In this document: piece by piece, positions 41,166-49,848 of the stretch
Position numbering within the stretch: position 1 is the stretch's first letter
Layout of the letters: each line of letters starts with the position of its first letter
From: Malikia granosa
GTDB taxonomy: Bacteria > Pseudomonadota > Gammaproteobacteria > Burkholderiales > Burkholderiaceae_C
DNA: 64,000 nucleotides
Direction of reading: 5' to 3'
Assembly: GCF_002980595.1 (NCBI RefSeq)
Contig: NZ_PVLQ01000017.1
Span: 1-64,000, forward strand
Notes under the pieces: generated by a model
What the model was told of the DNA's origin: nothing
The model's database searches: none
What the model saw: only the letters and a program-made list of their open reading frames with translations
Position numbers and translations under genes: made by a program

Positions 41166-41819
41166 ATGGCCTACGGCATCACCGACCTCGCGACCTTCAT
41201 CCTCGGCACGGTCTTCATCGTGCTGCTGCCGGGGCCGAATTCGCTCTATGTGATGACGCTGGCCTCGCGCCACGGGGTGGCGGCTGGCTACCGGGGCGCG
41301 GCCGGCATCTTCACCGGCGACCTGGTGCTGATGCTGCTGTCGACCGCCGGCGCAGCCTCGCTGCTACGCAGCACGCCGCTGGCCTTCATGGTGGTGAAGT
41401 ACGTCGGCGCGGCCTACCTGGCCTGGCTCGGCCTGGGACTGGTGCGCGCGGGCTGGCAGCAATGGAAGGCAGGACTGGCCGCTGCGGCAAGGCCGGCGGC
41501 ATCGAGGCTGGACCCGGGCCGCCCGTTCCGGACCGCCTTCCTGATCAGCCTGATGAACCCGAAGGCGATCCTGTTCTTCGTCTCCTTCTTCATCCAGTTC
41601 GTCGATCCGGGCTATGCCCATCCGGCGCTGTCCTTCCTGCTGCTCGGGCTGATCGTCCAGGCCTGCAGTGCGCTCTACCTGAGCGCGCTGATCTTCGGCG
41701 GGGCGCGGCTGGCCGAGCGCTTCGGCCGTCACCAGCGCCTGGCGGCCGTCGGGATGGGGGCGATGGGCGCACTGTTCGTCGGCTTCGCGCTGCGGCTGGC
41801 GAGCGCTTCGCTGGGCTGA
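41166..41819 (+). CDS. leuE: Leucine efflux protein LeuE-like (LysE/RhtB family)
   Basis: 217 residues with six membrane segments. The N-terminus F-I-L-G-T-V-F-I-V-L-L-P-G-P-N-S-L-Y is the family's P-G-P-N motif. L-M-N-P-K-A-I-L-F-F-V-S-F-F-I-Q-F matches the central LysE-family block and closely follows E. coli LeuE. Likely exports leucine or similar neutral amino acids. It starts eight bases after nrdB and may be co-transcribed with it, though functionally unrelated. Confidence 0.88.
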   Translation: MAYGITDLATFILGTVFIVLLPGPNSLYVMTLASRHGVAAGYRGAAGIFTGDLVLMLLSTAGAASLLRSTPLAFMVVKYVGAAYLAWLGLGLVRAGWQQWKAGLAAAARPAASRLDPGRPFRTAFLISLMNPKAILFFVSFFIQFVDPGYAHPALSFLLLGLIVQACSALYLSALIFGGARLAERFGRHQRLAAVGMGAMGALFVGFALRLASASLG

Positions 41820-41858
41820 AGCCCGGCCTGGGCCTGCGCCGACAGGCCGGCCCGGGCT
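41820..41858. terminator. Inverted repeat between leuE and the HPP-CBS gene
   Basis: AGCCCGGCCTG (41820-41830) and CAGGCCGG...CGGGCT (41843-41858) can form a GC-rich stem between two convergent genes, overlapping the stop codon of the leftward one. There is no T-run, so termination is uncertain. Confidence 0.35.
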
Positions 41859-42963
41859 AGCGGCTGGCCTGGAACAGCACCGCCAGCAGGTCCGAGGGCG
41901 TCACCATGCCGACCACGCGCTGCTGCTGGTCGAGCACCGGCATGTGGTGCAGGCCGCCATCGGCAAAGGCCCGGGCCAGCTCGGGAATCGGCTGCTGCGG
42001 GCTGGCAGTCACGACCCGGGTGCTCATGATGTCCTCGACGCGGCGGGCCTGGCTCAGGCGCGGCAGGCGCCTCGGGTCGGCCGTGGTCTGTCCGACGACG
42101 AAGTCGGTCAGCGACAGCAGGCCGAGCAGCCGGCCTTGCTCGTCGGTGACCGGCAAGGCGTTGATGTGATGGCTGGTCAGTCGACTCCAGGCCAGGTCGA
42201 TGCCGTCCTGCGGCCCGATCCGGATCACGTCGCGCGACATCAGGTCCTGGCAACGCATGTCGCCCCAGCGCCGGTTCTGCGCCTGCAGGCTGGCGCGCAC
42301 CACGATCTCTTCCAGGTCCTCGCGGTCGATGTCGAGCCGTTCGCCGAACGAGGCAAGCGCCAGGTCGAGGTCCTCCTTCAGGCTGCCGCGCAGGCTGGGC
42401 GCCGGATCGCGGGTGCCACGGGCACGGCCGCCGGCTCCGCCGCGATGCGGATAGCGGTGGCCGCTCAGGTTGTTGAACAGCAGCGCCACCAGCAGCATGA
42501 AGGCGGAATTGATGCCGACCGGCCAGAACACGAAGCCATAGCCCAGCAGCTGGATGCCCGGGCTGCCGAGCACCGCGGTCAATGCCACCGCGCCCCCGGG
42601 CGGATGCAGGCAGCGCAGCGCCAGCATGGCCGCGGCGGCCAGGGCGCCGGCCAGCGCGGCCACCGGCACGCTGTGGCCAAGCAGCTTGGCGCAGCTGACG
42701 CCGATCAGCGCCGAGACCAGGTTGCCGCCCAGGATGGACCAGGGCTGGGCCAGCGGACTGGCCGGCAACAGGAAAAGCAGGACGGCCGAAGCCCCCATCG
42801 GGGCGATGAACCAGGGGTCCATGCCGCCCAGGGCCTGCTGGCTGAGCCAGCCGGTCAGCCACAGGCCCTGGCCTATGCCCAGGCTGCCGAGCCAGAGCTC
42901 CCGCAGCCCCATCGGCAGGGCCGCGGGACAGCAGGCCCGCAAGCGATCCCACAACTGAGTCAC
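41857..42963 (-). CDS. HPP-family membrane protein with CBS-domain pair
   Basis: 368 residues. The N-terminal half (about 20-165) has four or five membrane helices and the signature L-H-P-P-G-G-A-V-A-L near residue 118. The C-terminal half has two CBS domains (about 240-300 and 310-365; D-L-M-S-R-D-V and H-H-M-P-V-L-D), which bind adenosyl ligands or Mg2+ and probably gate the membrane part. HPP-domain proteins have been linked to nitrite transport in plants and cyanobacteria; with hmp/norR adjacent, a nitrogen-oxide role is attractive but unproven. Start GTG 42963, 22 bases after the hmp stop, so it may be in the hmp transcript. Confidence 0.82.
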   Translation of the reverse strand: MTQLWDRLRACCPAALPMGLRELWLGSLGIGQGLWLTGWLSQQALGGMDPWFIAPMGASAVLLFLLPASPLAQPWSILGGNLVSALIGVSCAKLLGHSVPVAALAGALAAAAMLALRCLHPPGGAVALTAVLGSPGIQLLGYGFVFWPVGINSAFMLLVALLFNNLSGHRYPHRGGAGGRARGTRDPAPSLRGSLKEDLDLALASFGERLDIDREDLEEIVVRASLQAQNRRWGDMRCQDLMSRDVIRIGPQDGIDLAWSRLTSHHINALPVTDEQGRLLGLLSLTDFVVGQTTADPRRLPRLSQARRVEDIMSTRVVTASPQQPIPELARAFADGGLHHMPVLDQQQRVVGMVTPSDLLAVLFQASR

Positions 42964-42985
42964 GGCAATCAGGCCTGGGTCGATT

Positions 42986-44164
42986 TCAGTTCAGCGCCGC
43001 GGCAGGACCGAAGAACTCGAAATGGGTCTGCGCCGGCGGCACGCCGAGCGCCTCCAGCTGGCGCTTGACCAGCGCCATGAAGGGCTTGGGACCGAGGAAA
43101 TAGGCGTCCAGGTCGCGGCTGGCCGGCAGCCAGTCGGCCAGCCGCTGCAAGTCGAGCAGGCCGACCGCATCGACCTGATCGGCAGCATCGGCCTGGTCGT
43201 AGCAGTAGAAGCGCTGCAGCTGGGGATGGCGGGCGGCCAGGCCATCGACCGTCTCGCGGAAGGCGTGGCTGGCGCGGTCGCGGGCGCAGTGGATGAAATG
43301 GACCGGGCGCTCGGTGCCCAGCGCCGCCTCCAGCATGGCCAGGGTCGGGGTGATGCCGACCCCGCCGCTGATCAGCACCAGCGGCTTGTCGCTGTCGCGC
43401 AGCACGAAGTTGCCGGCCGGCGGGAACAGCTGCAGCACATCGCCGACCGCGACCTGGTCGTGCAGATGCTCGGACACCCGGCCACCGGGCTCGCGCTTGA
43501 CGCTGATGCGCAGTTCGCTGCCGTTGGCGGCCGACGAGAGCGAGTAGTTGCGCCGCTGCTCCTGGCCGTCGAGGACCAGGCGCAGGCCGATGTACTGGCC
43601 CGGCTGGTGCGCGATCACCGGGCCGCCATCGACCGGGCTCAGGTAGAAGGAGGTGATGACGCTGCTCTCGGCCTGCTTGCGCGTGACGCGGAAGGCGCGC
43701 TCGCCGCGCCAGCCGCCCGGGGCAGCCTCGATCGCGGCATAGGTCTGCTCCTCGGCGCCGATCAGGATATCGGCCAGCTGCTGGTAGGCCGCGCCCCAGG
43801 CGTCGATCACGGCATCGGTGGCGATCTCGGCCCCCAGCACCTCGCGGATCGCGCGCAGCAGGCAGGCGCCGACGATCGGGTAATGCTCGGGCTTGACCTG
43901 CAGCGACACATGCTTGTGCACGATCTGCGCCGGCAGATTGCCCAGCGCCTCGAGGCGGTCGATATGCTTGGCATACATCAGCACGCTGTTGGCGAGCGCG
44001 CGCGGCTGGTCGCCGCTGGCCTGGTGGGCCTGGTTGAACAGCGGGCGCACCTCGGGATACTCGCCGAGCATGATGCGGTAGAAATGCTGGGTCAGGGTCT
44101 CGCCGCCGGTTTCAAGCAACGGGACGGTCGATTTCACAATGGCGCGCTGGGCGTCGGTCAACAT
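42986..44164 (-). CDS. hmp: Flavohaemoglobin, nitric oxide dioxygenase
   Basis: 392 residues, full length. Oxidises NO to nitrate with NAD(P)H and O2. Globin domain (about 1-140): K-H-V-S-L-Q-V-K-P-E-H-Y-P-I-V-G surrounds the haem ligand His. FAD/NAD domain: R-N-Y-S-L-S for FAD, G-G-V-G-I-T-P-T-L-A-M-L for NAD and the C-terminal E-F-F-G-P-A. Start 44164 with AGGAGCTCCT immediately upstream. Divergent from norR; a sigma-54 promoter and two NorR boxes lie in the shared gap. Confidence 0.97.
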   Translation of the reverse strand: MLTDAQRAIVKSTVPLLETGGETLTQHFYRIMLGEYPEVRPLFNQAHQASGDQPRALANSVLMYAKHIDRLEALGNLPAQIVHKHVSLQVKPEHYPIVGACLLRAIREVLGAEIATDAVIDAWGAAYQQLADILIGAEEQTYAAIEAAPGGWRGERAFRVTRKQAESSVITSFYLSPVDGGPVIAHQPGQYIGLRLVLDGQEQRRNYSLSSAANGSELRISVKREPGGRVSEHLHDQVAVGDVLQLFPPAGNFVLRDSDKPLVLISGGVGITPTLAMLEAALGTERPVHFIHCARDRASHAFRETVDGLAARHPQLQRFYCYDQADAADQVDAVGLLDLQRLADWLPASRDLDAYFLGPKPFMALVKRQLEALGVPPAQTHFEFFGPAAALN

Positions 44165-44217
44165 AGGAGCTCCTCATCGGTGGGTTCGGTCAGGCCGGCT
44201 GGCCCTGCCCTCTCAAG

Positions 44218-44232
44218 GCAAGCGACATGCCA
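44218..44232 (-). promoter_or_regulatory. Sigma-54 promoter of hmp
   Basis: Minus-strand TGGCATGTCGCTTGC matches the consensus TGGCAYR-N4-TTGC, with the -24 GG and -12 GC spaced correctly. The start of transcription should be near 44206, giving a leader of about 42 bases before hmp. Confidence 0.87.
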
Positions 44233-44273
44233 GGCGCAGGGGCGATACCGATCAAGCACTTGGCACGGACCGA

Positions 44274-44310
44274 GTCATATCGACTCAAAGTCTGTTAGAG
44301 TCATATTGAC
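44274..44310. promoter_or_regulatory. Two NorR enhancer boxes
   Basis: GTCATATCGAC (44274-44284) and GTCATATTGAC (44300-44310), both GT-N7-AC type inverted repeats as bound by NorR. They lie 40-80 bases upstream of the sigma-54 promoter of hmp, the correct side for activation. They are also 17-53 bases before norR, allowing autoregulation. Confidence 0.85.
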
Positions 44311-44326
44311 TACATCTGGTGTAAAA

Positions 44327-45952
<1,626 letters not shown>

Positions 45953-45978
45953 ACTCGGGATCTTTTGGACTGCCGCCG

Positions 45979-46683
45979 ATGGACCCCGCTTTTCGACAAG
46001 GTGCCCGCGAGGGCCTGCGCACCGTGCTGCCGTTCTCGGTCGGCACCCTGCCCTGGGCCATCGTGACCGGGCTGGCGATGCGCTCGACCGGGCTGAGCGA
46101 GCTCGAATCGATGGGCATGAGCCTGCTGGTGTACGCCGCCACCGCCCAGCTCGGCGCGCTGCCGCTGATCGCCTCGGGCGCGCCGCTGTGGCTGATCTTC
46201 CTGACCGGACTGGTGCTGAACCTGCGCTTCCTGATCTTCAGCGCCAGCATCGCACCGGCCTTCCACGACCGGCCCTGGGCCCAGCGCCTGGCCAGCAGCT
46301 ACCTGCTGACCGACAGCGCCTTCACGCTGCTGTCGCCGCGCCTGCTGACGGCTGCGGCCCCGCAGTGGCGCTGGGGCTACTACATCGCGCCGGCGATCTA
46401 CGGCTGGCTGCTGTGGCATGTCGGGGTGCTGATCGGCGTCTTCGGCGCCGACATCCTGCCGCGCGACTGGTCGCTCGAGTTCATGGCGACGATCGCGCTG
46501 ATGGTGATGCTGGTGCCGATGGCGCGCACCCGCCCGATGCTGCTGGCGGCGCTCGCGGGCGGCATCTCGGCGGTGCTGCTGCGCGGCCTGCCGCTGCGGC
46601 TGGGCCTGTTCGCGGCGATCGCGATCGGCATCGCCACCGGCTTCGCGGCCGAACACTGGCAGACCCGGGGAGAAGAAAAATGA
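45979..46683 (+). CDS. azlC: Branched-chain amino acid exporter large subunit AzlC
   Basis: 234 residues, six to seven membrane helices. The N-terminus R-E-G-L-R-T-V-L-P-F-S-V-G-T-L-P-W and the conserved L-V-Y-A-A-T-A-Q-L block, with L-N-L-R-F-L-I-F-S-A-S-I-A-P, mark AzlC/YgaZ. Works with AzlD to export branched-chain amino acids. Ends overlapping azlD by four bases (ATGA). Confidence 0.92.
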   Translation: MDPAFRQGAREGLRTVLPFSVGTLPWAIVTGLAMRSTGLSELESMGMSLLVYAATAQLGALPLIASGAPLWLIFLTGLVLNLRFLIFSASIAPAFHDRPWAQRLASSYLLTDSAFTLLSPRLLTAAAPQWRWGYYIAPAIYGWLLWHVGVLIGVFGADILPRDWSLEFMATIALMVMLVPMARTRPMLLAALAGGISAVLLRGLPLRLGLFAAIAIGIATGFAAEHWQTRGEEK

Positions 46684-47012
46684 TCGAAGGCTTCTGGCTC
46701 TGGCTCGCCTTCGGGCTGCTGTCGGCAACCACCTTCCTGACGCGCGGCAGCTTCATGCTGCTCGGGGAAAAAGGCCGGCTGCCACCGGCCTTGCAGCGCG
46801 CGCTGCGCTACGCCCCGGCTGCCGCGCTGGCGGCGCTGGTGGCGCCCGACCTGCTGCTGGTGCAGAACGAGATCCAGCCCTTCAATCCCAAGCTGCTGGC
46901 CGGGCTGGCGGTGATCGCGGTGGCGCTGCGCATGCGCAAGCCCTGGCTGCCCTTCCTGCTCGGCATGGCGGTGCTGATCGGCCTGCGCCAGGGCCTCGGA
47001 ATGGGCGGCTGA
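46680..47012 (+). CDS. azlD: Branched-chain amino acid exporter small subunit AzlD
   Basis: 110 residues, three to four membrane segments. Family pattern: F-L-T-R-G-S-F-M-L near residue 20 and R-A-L-R-Y-A-P-A-A-A-L-A-A-L-V-A-P-D near residue 45. Small partner of AzlC; the start overlaps the azlC stop, so the two are coupled. Confidence 0.9.
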   Translation: MIEGFWLWLAFGLLSATTFLTRGSFMLLGEKGRLPPALQRALRYAPAAALAALVAPDLLLVQNEIQPFNPKLLAGLAVIAVALRMRKPWLPFLLGMAVLIGLRQGLGMGG

Positions 47013-47038
47013 GCCGTCACAAACCAGAGAGGACTCAC

Positions 47039-47569
47039 ATGACCTATCCCAGCTCCGACCGGACCCGGGTCTTCGGCATCGCCGGCCATTCCGGCATGGG
47101 CAAGACCACCCTGCTCGAGCGCCTGCTGCCCGAGCTGCGCGCGCGCGGCCTGACGGTGTCGCTGATCAAGCACAGCCACAAGGACATCGAGATCGACCGG
47201 CCCGGCAAGGACTCCTACCGGCTGCGCGAGGCCGGCTGCCACGAGGTGCTGCTGCTCGGCAACCAGCGCTGGGCGCTGATGCACGAGCTGCGCGGCGCCC
47301 CGGAACCCGCGCTCGAGGAGCTGCTGGTCCACATGCAGGCCTGCGACCTGGTGCTGGTCGAGGGCTTCAAGGGTGGCAACTTCCCCAAGCTCGAGGTCTG
47401 GCGTGCCGAACCGGGCCGCGAGCCACTGGCGGGCGCATGGCCGGGCATCATCGGCCTGGCGAGCGACGGCCCGCTGCCGGATGGCATCCCGCCGGGGCTG
47501 GCCAGGCTGGACCTGGCCGACATCGGCTCGATCGCCGACTTCGCGCTCAGGCACGCCGCGCAGCGCTGA
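47039..47569 (+). CDS. mobB: Molybdopterin-guanine dinucleotide biosynthesis protein MobB
   Basis: 176 residues. P-loop GTPase-like adaptor of molybdenum cofactor synthesis. Seen: F-G-I-A-G-H-S-G-M-G-K-T-T-L-L (Walker A, about residues 12-26), I-K-H-S-H-K-D, D-R-P-G-K-D-S-Y-R-L-R-E-A-G, and D-L-V-L-V-E-G-F-K-G (Walker B region). Lies 26 bases after azlD; no other moco genes nearby. Confidence 0.94.
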   Translation: MTYPSSDRTRVFGIAGHSGMGKTTLLERLLPELRARGLTVSLIKHSHKDIEIDRPGKDSYRLREAGCHEVLLLGNQRWALMHELRGAPEPALEELLVHMQACDLVLVEGFKGGNFPKLEVWRAEPGREPLAGAWPGIIGLASDGPLPDGIPPGLARLDLADIGSIADFALRHAAQR

Positions 47570-47620
47570 ACGCCGGACGGGTCCGGCCGGCACGGGGCCC
47601 GCCAGCCAGAACCCGACTGA

Positions 47621-48616
47621 TCAGCGCGGCTGGTAGCCCGCGTTCTGCACCATCTGGCTCCAGGTGGCCCGGGTCGACTGCAGGCGCGCACCCAGCTGGG
47701 CCGGCGTGCTGCTGGCGGGGATGACGCCGAGCGCGCTCATCTTGTCGCCGAACTCGGCCGACTTGACGACCTTGGTGATCGCGCGGTTGTAGCGCTGCAG
47801 CAGCGCGGGCGGCAGGCCGGCAGGCGCGTACACCGCGGTGAAGATGACCTCCTCGTAGCCCTTGATGCCCTGCTCGGCATAGGTCGGCACATCGGGCAGC
47901 TGCGGCAGGCGACGGGTGCCGTTGACCGCGACGATGCGCAGCTTGCCGGCCTGGGCCTGCGGCAGCATGACGGCGACCGAGCCGATGCCGGCAGCGATCT
48001 GGCCCGCCACCAGGTCCTGCACGATGGGGGCATCGCCGCGATAGGGCGCCGAGACGAAATCGGTGCCGAGCGCGCGGCCGACGATGCCGACCGCGAAGTC
48101 GGGCGCGCTGGCCAGCGCCGGCACGCCGATATTGGCCTTGTCCGGATTGGCCTTGGCCCATTGCGCCAGCACGCGCAGGCCGCTGCCCTTGGTGCCGAGC
48201 AACGCGGTGCTGACCGCCATCAGGTCCGGGTTGATCGCGACCAGGCCGACCGGCGCGAAATCGCGCGCCGGATCGAAGCCGGGGTTCAGCAGCGTCAGCG
48301 GGATCATGGCCACGGTGTGGCTGTTCGAGACGAACAGGGTGTTGCCGTCCGGGCGCGCCGCCTTCAAGGCCTGGGCGGCGATCTGCCCGCCAGCGCCGGG
48401 CTTGTTCTCGACCAGCACATTGCGGCCGAGCTCCTGCTGCAGGCCATGGGCCAGATGGCGGGCGATGGCGTCGGTGCCGCCGCCGGCCGGGAAGCCGACC
48501 AGCAGCTTGATCGGCGCGGCATCGGTCTGGGCGGCAGCAGGCTGCAGCAGGGTGGCAGCCAGCAGGCAGGCGCCGGCCAGGCAGGACAAGGGCTGGGACA
48601 GGACTGGGAATCTCAT
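47621..48616 (-). CDS. Bug/TctC-family periplasmic solute receptor
   Basis: 331 residues. Signal peptide to about A-A-A-Q (residue 25). Diagnostic loop L-L-V-G-F-P-A-G-G-G-T-D near residue 40, then V-L-V-E-N-K-P-G-A-G-G, G-V-P-A-L-A-S-A-P-D-F near residue 155 and S-A-P-Y-R-G-D-A-P in the binding cleft. Follows an FMN alpha-hydroxyacid oxidase gene after 44 bases in the same direction, which suggests the ligand could be a hydroxy acid. Start 48616 with GAGG upstream. No membrane TctAB genes nearby. Confidence 0.88.
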   Translation of the reverse strand: MRFPVLSQPLSCLAGACLLAATLLQPAAAQTDAAPIKLLVGFPAGGGTDAIARHLAHGLQQELGRNVLVENKPGAGGQIAAQALKAARPDGNTLFVSNSHTVAMIPLTLLNPGFDPARDFAPVGLVAINPDLMAVSTALLGTKGSGLRVLAQWAKANPDKANIGVPALASAPDFAVGIVGRALGTDFVSAPYRGDAPIVQDLVAGQIAAGIGSVAVMLPQAQAGKLRIVAVNGTRRLPQLPDVPTYAEQGIKGYEEVIFTAVYAPAGLPPALLQRYNRAITKVVKSAEFGDKMSALGVIPASSTPAQLGARLQSTRATWSQMVQNAGYQPR

Positions 48617-48660
48617 GCGGACCTCGTGCGAAGAAAACAGGAAAACCATGGCGACAGGAT

Positions 48661-49818
48661 TCAGGGCGAACCCGGATAGCTGCCCGGCAGCAGGATGTCG
48701 CGGCCGACGCGATCGATCCGGGTCTGGCCGCACAGCGCCATCGTGACGTCGAGCTCCTTGTGCAGGATCTCGAGGCAGCGGGTCACGCCGGCCTCGCCCA
48801 GGGCGCCCAAGCCGTACAGGAAGGGCCGGCCGATGTAGCAGCCGCGCGCGCCCAGGGCACGGGCGCGCAACAGGTCCTGGCCGCTGCGCACGCCGCCGTC
48901 CAGATGGACCTCGATGCGGTCGCGCACCGCGTCGACGATGGCCGGCAGCGCGCGGATGCTGGACTCGGCGCCGTCGAGCTGGCGCCCGCCATGGTTGCTC
49001 ACGATCAGCGCATCGGCGCCGACCTCGAGCGCCAGCCGGGCGTCCTCGGGGTCGAGGATGCCCTTGAGGATCAGCTTGCCATCCCAGAGGCGGCGGATCC
49101 AGCGCACCGCGTCCCAGTCGAGCGTGGGATCGAACTGGCTGGCGGTCCATTCGGACAGCGAGCCCATGTCCTCCACCCCGCTGACATGGCCGACGATATT
49201 GCCGAACTGGCGCCGCCGGGTAGCCAGCATGCCGAGCGCCCAGCGCGGCTTGGTCGCGATGTCGAGCAGGTTGGCCAGCGTGGGTCGCGGCGGCGTCGAG
49301 AGGCCGTTCTTGATGTCCTTGTGGCGCTGGCCCAGGATCTGCAGGTCCAGCGTCAGCACCAGCGCCGTGCAGCCGGCGGCCTTGGCGCGCGCGATCAGGC
49401 GCTCGATGAAGGCGCGGTCCCGCATCACGTAGAGCTGGAACCAGAAGCCCGCTCCAGCCTGCTCGGCCACGTCCTCGATCGAGCAGATGCTCATGGTCGA
49501 GAGCGTGAACGGCACGCCGAACTTGCGCGCCGCGCGCGCGGCCAGGATCTCGCCGTCGGCATGCTGCATGCCGGTCAGGCCGGTCGGCGCCAGCGCCACC
49601 GGCATGGCGACCTCTTGCCCAACCATGGTGGTGCGGGTGCTGCGCCCCTCCATGTTGATCGCCACCCGCTGGCGGAACTTGATCGCCTGGAAATCGGCCT
49701 CGTTGGCGCGGTAGGTGCTCTCGGTCCAGCTGCCGGAATCAGCGTAGTCGTAGAACATGCGCGGCACCCGCTTGCGGGCGAGACGGCGCAGGTCGTCAAT
49801 GTGGGTGATCGGGGTCAT
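48661..49818 (-). CDS. FMN-dependent alpha-hydroxyacid dehydrogenase (LldD-like)
   Basis: 385 residues, family size. Oxidises L-2-hydroxy acids (lactate, mandelate, glycolate) with FMN. Seen: M-F-Y-D-Y-A-D-S-G-S near residue 22 (substrate-binding Tyr), L-A-P-T-G-L-T-G, F-Q-L-Y-V-M-R-D, L-K-G-I-L-D-P-E-D-A with its catalytic-site lysine, the active-site V-S-N-H-G-G-R-Q-L-D-G (His base, Arg substrate anchor), and D-G-G-V-R-S-G-Q-D for phosphate binding. Substrate uncertain. Upstream of, and likely co-transcribed with, the Bug receptor. Confidence 0.92.
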   Translation of the reverse strand: MTPITHIDDLRRLARKRVPRMFYDYADSGSWTESTYRANEADFQAIKFRQRVAINMEGRSTRTTMVGQEVAMPVALAPTGLTGMQHADGEILAARAARKFGVPFTLSTMSICSIEDVAEQAGAGFWFQLYVMRDRAFIERLIARAKAAGCTALVLTLDLQILGQRHKDIKNGLSTPPRPTLANLLDIATKPRWALGMLATRRRQFGNIVGHVSGVEDMGSLSEWTASQFDPTLDWDAVRWIRRLWDGKLILKGILDPEDARLALEVGADALIVSNHGGRQLDGAESSIRALPAIVDAVRDRIEVHLDGGVRSGQDLLRARALGARGCYIGRPFLYGLGALGEAGVTRCLEILHKELDVTMALCGQTRIDRVGRDILLPGSYPGSP

Positions 49819-49848
49819 GACCCGAGCTTAAACCAGCCGGAAGCTCAC

